Of a DNA stretch of 64,000 nt, positions 41,875 to 49,747 are shown in pieces. Every line of letters starts with the position of its first letter. The first letter of the stretch is position 1. Source of the stretch: Oliverpabstia intestinalis. GTDB taxonomy: Bacteria > Bacillota > Clostridia > Lachnospirales > Lachnospiraceae. Location: NCBI RefSeq assembly GCF_009696065.1, contig NZ_VUMS01000012.1:49839-113838 (forward strand), written 5' to 3'. The notes beneath the pieces were generated by a model. The model ran no database searches and was not told the DNA's origin. It worked only from the letters and a program-made list of their open reading frames with translations. A program made the position numbers and the translations under genes.

Positions 41875-44067
41875 ATGAAGGTAGAATTACTGGCACCCGC
41901 CGGTTCTTATGAGGCTCTGGAGGCTGCATTTGAAGCCGGGGCGGATGCTGTCTATCTGGGCGGTCAGAAATTTGGAGCCCGTGCCTATGCCGACAATCTG
42001 GATCAGGAACAGCTGATCCGGGCGATCGATCTGGCACATCTGAAGGGAAAACAGTTGTATCTGACCATCAATACACTGTTGAAAAACCGGGAACTGGAAA
42101 CGGAACTGTACGAATATCTGGCTCCGCTTTACGAGGCGGGACTGGATGCGGTTATTGTACAGGATCCGGGTGTGATGGACTTTGTCAAAACATATTTTCC
42201 GGGGTTGCATATTCATGCCAGTACGCAGATGACGATCACCGGTGTGGAGAGCGCAAAGCTTTTACAGAAAGCCGGGGCAACCCGTGTGGTGACTGCGAGG
42301 GAGCTGTCACTGGAAGAAATTAAAAAAATTTACGATGCCACGCATATGGAAATCGAGAGTTTCGTTCACGGAGCCCTCTGTTATTGTTATTCCGGTCAGT
42401 GTCTGATGAGCAGCATGATCGGAGGAAGAAGCGGAAACAGGGGAAGATGTGCACAGCCCTGCCGTCTGCCTTATCAGGTTTATCGGGACGGAAAACGCCT
42501 GAATAATGACCGGACCGGGTATGCGTTGAGTCCGAAAGATATGTGTACGGTAGATATCCTGCCGGAGATCATTGAGGCAGGCGTATATTCCCTGAAAATT
42601 GAAGGGAGAATGAAAAAACCGGAATACACTGCTGGTGTGGTGTCTGTTTACCGGAAATATCTGGACAAGTATCTTTCCGGGGAAAAAAGGCCGATCGTCA
42701 CCAAAGAGGACAAACAGATGCTGTGGGATATTTATAACCGGGATGGTTTTCACCAGAGCTATTACAAGCAGCGAAACGGACGGTCCATGATGGCACTTGA
42801 AAATGAAAAAAGTGCCGGTATCATTCGAAATGAAGAATTATTTACCAGAATACGGAAAGAATATATGGACAAAAAGACGCCGGTTCTGATACGGGGAACC
42901 ATGAGCCTGTATAATGGATGTCCTGCGATTCTGGAAGTACAGGCAGGTGACTGCAGAGTGACAGTAGAAGGGGAAACTGTGCAGACAGCCATGAATTGTC
43001 CGCTGGGGGAAGAAAGGATCCGCAGACAGATGGAAAAAACCGGAGGATCCGGCTTTATATTTGAAAAACTGGATATTTTTATGGGAGATGATATTTTTCT
43101 TCCGATGCACCAGCTGAATCATCTGAGACGACAGGGGCTGGAAGCACTGGAAGAAGAGATGCTTCGTCCGTGGAAACAGCGAAAAGCAAAAGAACGAGAT
43201 CTCAAAGATATACCGGAGACAGAAAAACAGACAACCAAGGAGTTTCTCACAGCTGCTGTGGAGACAGAAGAACAGCTTGCAGCAGTGGAAAAGACAGATG
43301 GAGTTAAGAGAATCTATGCGAACTGTGGAATCTTTCCGGTGTCTGGTTTTGTTCAGAATGTGGAAAGATGGATTCACAGATTGGAAGAAGAGGGGAAAGA
43401 ACTGTTTCTTACATTGCCGCGAATCGTTCGAGACCGGGAACTTGATGGAAGGAAAGAGACTTTTCAAGAACTGGTTCAGAAAGGTCTTGGAGGCTTTCTG
43501 GTGCGGAATATGGAAAGCTATGGAATCCTGGATGCGATGGGACTTACCTCCCGGATCGTTCTGGATGCGAATATTTATACAATGAACAACCGGGCAGAAG
43601 CGTTCTGGATGAAAAAAGGAATTCTCGGAGATACGGTTCCGCTGGAACTGAATGCAAAAGAACTGGTACACAGAAACAATAAAAACAGTGAACTGACTGT
43701 ATACGGTTATACACCGATGATGGTTTCCGTGCAGTGTGTGCAAAAAACGATGGATCACTGTAATCATGCCTGTGTACAATATGTTTTGAAAGACAGATAT
43801 CAGAAAGAATTCCACGGTGTATGCAGCTGTGAGTTCTGTTATAATACAATCTACAATACGTTGCCAACTTCTTTGCTGAAAGAAAAGGAAAAAGCAGAAA
43901 AACTGGGTGTAAAGGCATATCGTCTTTCGTTTACGACAGAAACACAGCAGGAGACAGAAAAGATTGTCCGGGCATTTGTGGACGTATATCTGAGAGGACA
44001 GAAGCCGGATGGGCAGATGCAGACAGAAGAGACAACCAAAGGACATTTCCAGCGAGGTGTGGAATAG
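41875..44067 (+). CDS. Peptidase U32 family protein (RlhA-like)
   Basis: 730 residues. The N-terminal half is a U32 TIM-barrel-like domain (LLAPAGSYEALEAAFEAGAD, IHASTQMTI, ESFVHGALCYCYSGQCLMSS) with a four-Cys cluster in SMIGGRSGNRGRCAQPCR and later Cys. The C-terminal part resembles the DUF3656 extension. In E. coli, U32 proteins of this kind (RlhA, TrhP) are needed for 5-hydroxylation of cytidine or uridine in RNA and bind iron-sulfur; a protease role is doubtful. RNA modification here is inferred by family. AAGGAGGAGTATATG is the start context. Confidence 0.85.
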   Translation: MKVELLAPAGSYEALEAAFEAGADAVYLGGQKFGARAYADNLDQEQLIRAIDLAHLKGKQLYLTINTLLKNRELETELYEYLAPLYEAGLDAVIVQDPGVMDFVKTYFPGLHIHASTQMTITGVESAKLLQKAGATRVVTARELSLEEIKKIYDATHMEIESFVHGALCYCYSGQCLMSSMIGGRSGNRGRCAQPCRLPYQVYRDGKRLNNDRTGYALSPKDMCTVDILPEIIEAGVYSLKIEGRMKKPEYTAGVVSVYRKYLDKYLSGEKRPIVTKEDKQMLWDIYNRDGFHQSYYKQRNGRSMMALENEKSAGIIRNEELFTRIRKEYMDKKTPVLIRGTMSLYNGCPAILEVQAGDCRVTVEGETVQTAMNCPLGEERIRRQMEKTGGSGFIFEKLDIFMGDDIFLPMHQLNHLRRQGLEALEEEMLRPWKQRKAKERDLKDIPETEKQTTKEFLTAAVETEEQLAAVEKTDGVKRIYANCGIFPVSGFVQNVERWIHRLEEEGKELFLTLPRIVRDRELDGRKETFQELVQKGLGGFLVRNMESYGILDAMGLTSRIVLDANIYTMNNRAEAFWMKKGILGDTVPLELNAKELVHRNNKNSELTVYGYTPMMVSVQCVQKTMDHCNHACVQYVLKDRYQKEFHGVCSCEFCYNTIYNTLPTSLLKEKEKAEKLGVKAYRLSFTTETQQETEKIVRAFVDVYLRGQKPDGQMQTEETTKGHFQRGVE

Positions 44068-44088
44068 ACAGAAAGTGGAGGAGATGCA

Positions 44089-45558
44089 GTGGAAAATGTA
44101 ATCACAGAAGTATCCAAATATCTCATCATTCTTCTGATGATGATCTATACATTTTCCTGTTTTACCGTATTTCGGAAACGGGATATTGAAGATCAGAAAA
44201 ATGTGCTGCGCAGACAGATCGTACTGATGCTGTTTATGAACCTGGTAGCATATACAGTGTTGTTTTTGCAGGACAACGATATGAAGAAGCTGATGATGTA
44301 CGGAGCAGTGTTTTTGTTTATTGTCGTGGTACAGATTCTGTATCGGGTGATTTACAGAAAAGGAAATATGTTGATTGTCAATAATATGTGTATGCTTTTG
44401 AGTATCGGGTTTCTGATCTTAAGCAGACTGAGTTTTGGTAAGGCAGTCAAGCAGTTTGAAATCGTGGTTATCGGTATGGTACTTTCGTTTATTGTACCGG
44501 TGATCGTAAGAAAGGTAAAAATCTTAAAGGATCTGACCTGGCTGTATGGAATCGTGGGACTTGCTCTTTTGATGGTGGTGCTTGCCATGGCGGCGATCTC
44601 CGGAGGAGCCAAGCTATCCATTGAGATTGGCGGTGTTACCTTCCAGTTTTCGGAGCTGGTAAAGATCACCTTTGTATTTTTCGTGGCAGGTATGTTGAGA
44701 GAAGATACCGGCTTTAAGAGGGTTGTGATCACAACTGTGGTAGCAGCGACTCACGTGCTGATTCTGGTTGTGTCAAAAGACCTGGGAAGTGCGGTCGTTT
44801 TCTTTGTGGCATATATTGTCATGTTGTATGTGGCAACAAAGAAAGCACGGTATGCGCTGGCAGGTCTTGCCGGCGGCACTCTGGCTGCGGTTGTGGCGTA
44901 TTTTCTGTTTAATCATGTACGGCAGCGTGTGATCGTATGGCAGGATCCCATTGCGGTATATGATAAAGTCGGAGGGGGATATCAGGTTGCACAGGGACTG
45001 TTCGGCATCAGTGCCGGCGGATGGTTCGGTATGGGACTTGGAAAAGGAATGCCGAATATCATCCCTGTAGTGGACAAGGATTTTATATTTGCAGCGATTT
45101 GTGAGGAACTGGGAGCGATCTTTGCAATCTGCATGCTACTGGTCTGCATGAGCTGCTATCTGATGATTGTCAATGTTTCCATGCAGATGAGCAAACCATT
45201 TTATAAGCTGATCGCGATGGGACTGGGTGCAGAGTATGCATTTCAGGTATTTCTGACAGTCGGCGGAACCAGCAAATTTATTCCTATGACAGGAATTACC
45301 CTTCCACTGGTAAGCTATGGCGGAAGCTCGGTAATCTGTACGATTCTGATGTTTGCCATCATCCAGGGACTGTATATTCTCAGAGAAGACGAAGGTGAAG
45401 AACTTGAAAGAAAGAGAAAAGAAAAACGTAAAAAATCAAAGAAACCACCAAAACAGAACCCGCCTGGAGGAAACGGACTATCAGGAGGAACTGGATATCG
45501 AGAGAAAACCCTCGAAGAAAAAATCCAGGAACAAACAGAAAAAAGCCTCAACTGGTAA
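44089..45558 (+). CDS. FtsW/RodA/SpoVE family peptidoglycan glycosyltransferase
   Basis: 489 residues from a GTG start with TGGAGGAGATGCA upstream; about ten membrane helices. Conserved SEDS features: FSELVKITFVFFVAG, VSKDLGSAVVFF, GMGLGKGMPNIIPVVDKDFIFA and ITLPLVSYGGSSV. SEDS proteins polymerise lipid II with a partner class B PBP, which is the next gene. The C-terminal tail (about 430-489) is rich in Lys, Glu, Pro and Gly and its coding DNA overlaps the next gene by 155 nt in another frame. Which family branch (division, elongation, sporulation) is uncertain. Confidence 0.9.
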   Translation: MENVITEVSKYLIILLMMIYTFSCFTVFRKRDIEDQKNVLRRQIVLMLFMNLVAYTVLFLQDNDMKKLMMYGAVFLFIVVVQILYRVIYRKGNMLIVNNMCMLLSIGFLILSRLSFGKAVKQFEIVVIGMVLSFIVPVIVRKVKILKDLTWLYGIVGLALLMVVLAMAAISGGAKLSIEIGGVTFQFSELVKITFVFFVAGMLREDTGFKRVVITTVVAATHVLILVVSKDLGSAVVFFVAYIVMLYVATKKARYALAGLAGGTLAAVVAYFLFNHVRQRVIVWQDPIAVYDKVGGGYQVAQGLFGISAGGWFGMGLGKGMPNIIPVVDKDFIFAAICEELGAIFAICMLLVCMSCYLMIVNVSMQMSKPFYKLIAMGLGAEYAFQVFLTVGGTSKFIPMTGITLPLVSYGGSSVICTILMFAIIQGLYILREDEGEELERKRKEKRKKSKKPPKQNPPGGNGLSGGTGYREKTLEEKIQEQTEKSLNW

Positions 45559-46954
45559 GGAATATACGATCATTGCCTATTGCTTTGTGGGGATTTTTCT
45601 AGCGCTGATCGGCTATCTGGTTTATTTTAACGTGGAACTGAGAGATGAATATGCGAACAGCCCATATAACAGCAAACGGCAGGGAACGTACCAGGAGCGG
45701 GTAACAAAAGGAAAGATTCTGGCTTCCGATGGAGATATTCTGGCAAGTACAGAAACAGATGCGAATGGAAATGAATTTCGGATGTATCCGTATGAAAATG
45801 TATTTGCTCATGTTGTGGGATACTCGGATAAAGGTACCAGTGGTCTGGAACAGGTGATGAACTCCCAGTTACTGACCTCTCATGCCAATGTAGCAGAACA
45901 GGTGCAGAAAGAATTTCAGAATCAGAAAAATGTTGGGGACAATGTCTGTACAACGCTGAATACAAAATTACAACAGACAGCATATGATGCGCTGGGTGAT
46001 CGGAAAGGTGCAGTTGTGGTAATGGAGCCGGATACCGGTAAGATTCTTGCCATGGTAAGCAAACCGGACTTTAATCCGAACACGATCTCAGATGACTGGG
46101 ATCAGATCAATGCAGATGCAAACAGTTCGATTCTCGTAAACAGAGCAACACAGGGGCAGTATCCACCGGGGTCAACCTTTAAAATTATCACGGCACTGGC
46201 ATACTGGAGACAGAACAATACGTTTGATAATTTTTCCTTTGACTGTGTCGGTGAAGTGGAGAATGGTGGGTATACGATCCACTGCTATCATAACAGCGTA
46301 CATGGGCATGAAGATTTTGCAAGTGCGTTTGCACATTCCTGTAACTCGGCATTTGCACAGATTGGCGTGGATCTGAATCGGAGTGAGTATGTAGAGACAG
46401 TAAAAGGACTGTTATTTAATACACAGCTTCCGATCGATCTTCCATATCGCAAGTGTAACTTTGATCTGGAGGCAAACAGTGCAGATGCGCTGACGATGCA
46501 GACTGCGATCGGACAGGGGGATACCCTGGTATCTCCGATGTATATGGCGATGCTGACAAGCGCGGTGGCAAATGGCGGCAATCTGATGACACCATATCTG
46601 GTAGAAAAGATTGAAAGCTATACAGGAACAACAGTAAAATCCTATACACCAAAGATTTATAAAAAACTGATGACCACACAGGAAGCTTCAAAACTGACAG
46701 AACTGATGACTGGTGTTGTGGAGAGCGGAACCGGATCGGCACTTTCTGGAAGAGGTTATACGGCTGCAGGAAAGACAGGAACAGCAGAACACGGAGATGC
46801 CAGCAGCACCACACCGCACGCATGGTTTGTTGGATTTTCCAATGTGGAAGACCCGGATATTGTAGTCAGTGTTATCGCTGAGGAATCCGGTTCCGGAAGC
46901 GAAGTGGCAGTGCCGATCGCACAGAAAATCTTTGATGCGTATTACAATAACTAA
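45404..46954 (+). CDS. Class B penicillin-binding protein (transpeptidase)
   Basis: About 516 residues if translation starts at TTG 45404 (GAAGGTGA just upstream); GTG 45395 is the alternative. The start is deep inside the SEDS gene, giving a basic cytosolic N tail, one membrane helix (IAYCFVGIFLALIGYLVYF), a short pedestal domain and a transpeptidase: S257 in GSTFK, SCN in HSCNSAF and KTGTAEH. It cross-links peptidoglycan strands made by the SEDS partner. The short dimerisation domain resembles actinobacterial PbpA and clostridial homologues more than FtsI. Overlapping reading frames suggest tight coupling. Confidence 0.88.
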   Translation: MKEREKKNVKNQRNHQNRTRLEETDYQEELDIERKPSKKKSRNKQKKASTGKEYTIIAYCFVGIFLALIGYLVYFNVELRDEYANSPYNSKRQGTYQERVTKGKILASDGDILASTETDANGNEFRMYPYENVFAHVVGYSDKGTSGLEQVMNSQLLTSHANVAEQVQKEFQNQKNVGDNVCTTLNTKLQQTAYDALGDRKGAVVVMEPDTGKILAMVSKPDFNPNTISDDWDQINADANSSILVNRATQGQYPPGSTFKIITALAYWRQNNTFDNFSFDCVGEVENGGYTIHCYHNSVHGHEDFASAFAHSCNSAFAQIGVDLNRSEYVETVKGLLFNTQLPIDLPYRKCNFDLEANSADALTMQTAIGQGDTLVSPMYMAMLTSAVANGGNLMTPYLVEKIESYTGTTVKSYTPKIYKKLMTTQEASKLTELMTGVVESGTGSALSGRGYTAAGKTGTAEHGDASSTTPHAWFVGFSNVEDPDIVVSVIAEESGSGSEVAVPIAQKIFDAYYNN

Positions 46955-46958
46955 AAGG

Positions 46959-46987
46959 TTGCAGAGTTTTCAGAAAAGAGGTATACT
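46959..46987 (+). promoter_or_regulatory. NUDIX gene promoter
   Basis: TTGCAG (46959-46964) and TATACT (46982-46987) with a 17-base spacer; the leader is about 70 nt. Confidence 0.75.
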
Positions 46988-47063
46988 TTAGGCAGTGAGA
47001 ATGTTGCTGAAGATGGAAAACAGCAGCAAAAAGATACACAACGCATTACAGGAGGATTTGCAA

Positions 47064-47516
47064 ATGGTCGAGGCAACGAGCTGTGGCGGAGTGGTAATAT
47101 ATCGGGGAAAAATCCTGACTTTATACAAAAGCTATAAAAACAGGTATGAAGGATGGGTTCTGCCAAAGGGAACTGTGGAAGAAGGAGAGGAATATCATGA
47201 GACGGCTCTCCGTGAGGTAAAAGAAGAAGCAGGAGTACAGGCTTCCATTATCAAATATGTGGGAAAAAGTCAGTACAGCTTCAATATTCAGAATGATGTG
47301 GTGGAAAAAGATGTACACTGGTTTTTGATGTCAGCGAACAGCTATCACAGCAGACCACAACGGGAAGAGTATTTTGTGGATTCCGGATATTACAAATTTC
47401 ACGAGGCTTACCATCTGCTGAAATTTTCCAATGAACGTCAGATTCTGGAGATGGCGTACAACGAGTATTTGGATTTGCGAAAATCTAATCTCTGGGGAAA
47501 CCGCAAGTATTTTTAA
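47064..47516 (+). CDS. NUDIX hydrolase
   Basis: 150 residues from ATG 47064 with AGGAGG eight bases upstream; longer in-frame starts (46995) lack a ribosome site. The NUDIX box GTVEEGEEYHETALREVKEEAGV (given as GTVEEGEE then REVKEEAG) is complete. The family hydrolyses nucleoside diphosphates linked to other groups; with the C-terminal FSNERQILEMAYNEYL the substrate could be diadenosine tetraphosphate, but this is a guess. Own promoter and terminator-like hairpin after it. Confidence 0.9.
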   Translation: MVEATSCGGVVIYRGKILTLYKSYKNRYEGWVLPKGTVEEGEEYHETALREVKEEAGVQASIIKYVGKSQYSFNIQNDVVEKDVHWFLMSANSYHSRPQREEYFVDSGYYKFHEAYHLLKFSNERQILEMAYNEYLDLRKSNLWGNRKYF

Positions 47517-47538
47517 AATAAATACATGTTGAAAAATG

Positions 47539-47565
47539 GGGAGGGATAAAAGATCTCTCCCTTTT
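47539..47565 (+). terminator. Hairpin after the NUDIX gene
   Basis: GGGAGGGAT pairs with ATCTCTCCC (one mismatch) and is followed by TTTT. Confidence 0.6.
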
Positions 47566-47597
47566 CCGCATAAGAAAGGGGTGTTTTTGAAAACAGG

Positions 47598-47933
47598 ATG
47601 CTGAACTGGTCGAAGAACTTATACTATGGAGAGCAGGCAAAGAAAAAAGCAACCAGGATCCGCTGGCGTGTGGAACATCGAAGACCCCAGTATGAGGTGT
47701 ACCTGATCACTCTGGCACAGAATCCGGAGAATCAGCTGGAAATTATAGGAGCCAACCAAATGTTGCAGAAAACCGTGTATCGAAGATGTCCGGAGATTAT
47801 CGGAATTGCATGCGGCTATGGAGAAGCACTGGAACTGGTCCGGCAGCTTGCCGAGGCTACATATAAAATGCAGAAAAACGGAGACATCCGCCGTTATCTC
47901 GGCAGACAACAGGAGGATGAATCATGTATGTAA
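47598..47933 (+). CDS. Conserved-looking hypothetical protein
   Basis: 111 residues, soluble, mixed charge: NWSKNLYYGEQAKKKATRIR, then HRRPQYEVYLITLAQNPENQ and IIGIACGYGEALELVRQLAE. I do not recognise the family. It precedes the DUF2953-ytfJ pair and overlaps the DUF2953 gene by 10 nt, so it is the first gene of that small operon. The frame has the strong purine-rich codon bias of real genes in this window. Confidence 0.75.
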   Translation: MLNWSKNLYYGEQAKKKATRIRWRVEHRRPQYEVYLITLAQNPENQLEIIGANQMLQKTVYRRCPEIIGIACGYGEALELVRQLAEATYKMQKNGDIRRYLGRQQEDESCM

Positions 47934-48943
47934 TACTGACAATTTTAAAAATTCTGGGAATCATCCTGCTGGTGTTACTGGTTATTGTGTTTTCGGTGCT
48001 GTTTGTTCCGGTAAGATACCGTCTGGAGGGAGAAAAATCATCTCCGGGATGGAGCGAAGCAAATGGAAAAGTGAAGGTTTCATGGTTACTGCATCTGATT
48101 CATCTGCGAATACAGTACCAGGAGAAAGAACTGGACTGGGAGTGCTATCTTTTTGGGGTACCACTGAAAAAAGCCGGAGCGGCTGTCAGAGAGTGGAAAA
48201 AGAAGAGAAGAAAGAAAAAGGTACAGGAGCAGAAAGAACGGAGAAAAAAAGCAGTACAGCAGAAGAATGAACCGGAAAAAAGAACAGCTGCGAAGAAAAA
48301 AGGGCAGGAAAAACCGTTACAGATAGAAGAAAAGACACGAACGGCTGCGAAAGAGCAAAAATCGACAGAAAAACAGACGAACCCAGAGAAATCGAAGACG
48401 GCTGCGCCGGAGGCGAAAAAGACAGAAATAGAGACAACAGAACGAAAACAGCAGGAAAAGGAAAAAGTCTCCGACAAACTGTCACGATTCTGGAACAGAT
48501 GTAAAAAAATCGTCGGTTCGATTTTGGAATTTCCGGGAAAACTAAAGAAAAAGCTTACAAATATCAGGTTAACATTCCGGGGATTCTATGATAAAATAAA
48601 GCGATGGCGGACGCTGTGGAACGAAGAGAGTACGCTGGCTGCACTTCATTTTCTGACAGAAAAGGGAAGAAAACTGATCCGCCATGTTCTGCCACGAAAA
48701 ATCAGAGGATCCATCACCTTCGGATGCGAAGATCCGGCACTGACCGGACAGATACTCGGTGCAGTGGCGATCGCCTATCCGCTGTACGGAAAAGGCGTGG
48801 CAGTGTATCCAAGATTTGAGGAAAAGATTCTGGAGGGACAGCTTCAGATGAAAGGACGGATCGTGGTAGCCTGTCTGCTGTGGCAGGCATGGAAGATCTA
48901 TCGCAACCCGGATGTACGAAAGACTTTGAAAAAGATCAGATAA
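47924..48943 (+). CDS. DUF2953 domain membrane protein (YtfI-like)
   Basis: 339 residues: one N-terminal membrane helix (ILKILGIILLVLLVIVFSVL), then the FVPVRYRLEG motif that opens DUF2953, a very long Lys/Glu/Ala-rich low-complexity linker (about 90-185) and a conserved C-terminal part with GSITFGCEDPALTGQILGA. In B. subtilis the homologous ytfI lies beside ytfJ (gerW), as here. Function unknown; a sporulation link is suggested only by neighbour. AGGAGGATGAATC precedes the ATG. Confidence 0.85.
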   Translation: MYVILTILKILGIILLVLLVIVFSVLFVPVRYRLEGEKSSPGWSEANGKVKVSWLLHLIHLRIQYQEKELDWECYLFGVPLKKAGAAVREWKKKRRKKKVQEQKERRKKAVQQKNEPEKRTAAKKKGQEKPLQIEEKTRTAAKEQKSTEKQTNPEKSKTAAPEAKKTEIETTERKQQEKEKVSDKLSRFWNRCKKIVGSILEFPGKLKKKLTNIRLTFRGFYDKIKRWRTLWNEESTLAALHFLTEKGRKLIRHVLPRKIRGSITFGCEDPALTGQILGAVAIAYPLYGKGVAVYPRFEEKILEGQLQMKGRIVVACLLWQAWKIYRNPDVRKTLKKIR

Positions 48944-48958
48944 AAGGAGGTTTTTGCT

Positions 48959-49363
48959 ATGGCAGAAAACAGTTTTCAGAATACAGTAGAAGCACTTTTT
49001 AAAGGAATGGACAGCTTTATCACCACTAAAACCGTTGTCGGTGATGCGATTACCGTAGGAGATACTATTATCTTACCTCTGGTAGATGTATCTTTCGGCG
49101 TGGGAGCCGGAGCATTTGCAGAAGGCAATAAAAACAACGGAGCAGGCGGTATGGGTGGAAAAATTTCCCCGTCAGCTGTTCTGGTGATCAATAAAAACGG
49201 AACGAAGTTGGTAAATGTAAAGAATCAGGATGCAATCACCAAGATCCTCGACATGGTTCCGGATCTGGCAGATAAATTTACAGGAAAAGACAAGGACGAT
49301 GCGAATACCGCCGACGATATCGAGCATATACTGAATCAAGAGGAGAAAAAGCAGGGTGAGTAA
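48959..49363 (+). CDS. ytfJ: GerW/YtfJ family spore protein
   Basis: 134 residues with the family core TKTVVGDAITVGDTIILPL and GVGAGAFAEG, GGKISPSAVLVINKNGTKL. YtfJ (GerW) is needed for L-alanine germination in B. subtilis spores and is widely used as a marker of spore-forming Firmicutes. AAAAGGAGGTTTTTGCT before the ATG is a near-perfect ribosome site. Follows DUF2953 with a 15-nt gap. Confidence 0.94.
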   Translation: MAENSFQNTVEALFKGMDSFITTKTVVGDAITVGDTIILPLVDVSFGVGAGAFAEGNKNNGAGGMGGKISPSAVLVINKNGTKLVNVKNQDAITKILDMVPDLADKFTGKDKDDANTADDIEHILNQEEKKQGE

Positions 49364-49365
49364 TC

Positions 49366-49503
49366 ACGAGAGTCCTGGGGTTTGTACTTTTTTGGATCGG
49401 TGTGGGTATGCTGATCCAGCTGCTGATTCCCACCTGTGTGTGGACGGTATTGATTGCAGCAGCCCTGATGATCATCGGATATAATTTATTTTGCAGTTGT
49501 TAA
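49366..49503 (+). CDS. Small hydrophobic protein without a canonical start
   Basis: A frame immediately after the ytfJ stop reads RVLGFVLFWIGVGMLIQLL then IPTCVWTVLIAAALMIIGYN and LFCSC before TAA: two membrane helices ending in a Cys motif, about 45 residues. It has no ATG, GTG or TTG before the first helix; ATC, ACG or CTG would be needed (CAGGGTGAGTAATCACG). Inner GTG 49402 or ATG 49408 would cut the helix. I recall similar short proteins after ytfJ in related bacteria, but this is memory, not a search. Coordinates take ACG 49366 as a placeholder. Confidence 0.5.
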   Translation, partial: TRVLGFVLFWIGVGMLIQLLIPTCVWTVLIAAALMIIGYNLFCSC

Positions 49504-49507
49504 GAGG

Positions 49508-49542
49508 GTGTCCCGCTGCGCAAGATGGCGGGACACTTTTTA
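49508..49542 (+). terminator. Terminator after the ytfJ group
   Basis: GTGTCCCGC (49508-49516) pairs with GCGGGACAC (49528-49536), then TTTTT. Confidence 0.9.
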
Positions 49543-49550
49543 TATCTTTA

Positions 49551-49722
49551 ATACCGGATTGTTCCGTACTTCGTACTTCCACAATCCTCAAAAACATGAG
49601 TAATCCGTTCATTTTTCTTCGAAAAATAGCTACTTACTCATGTTTTTGGCGGGTCCCAAGTTCAGAAATCTTCCTGCAAGCAAGATTGCGTAAGAATTCC
49701 GACCTTTTGACTCTGGTATCAT
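49551..49722 (-). repeat. Dispersed element, family 2 (copy B)
   Basis: On the minus strand it reads ATGATACCAGAG, then CTTGCTTGCAGGAAGATTTC, GGGACCCGCC, AAACATGAGTAAGTAGC, TTTTTCGAAGAAAAA and finally GGATTGTGGAAG..GTACGGAACAATCC. All blocks match the rnfB-downstream copy in order. It fills the space between the ytfJ terminator and the ABC-F gene; no gene is seen in 49504-49747. Confidence 0.75.
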
Positions 49723-49747
49723 AACAAAGAACAGGAGAATAACATTT

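Noticed and set aside
42838..44046. Minus-strand open frame of 402 codons
   Set aside because: Antisense to the U32 gene; low-complexity, Phe/Cys/His-rich translation typical of shadow frames.
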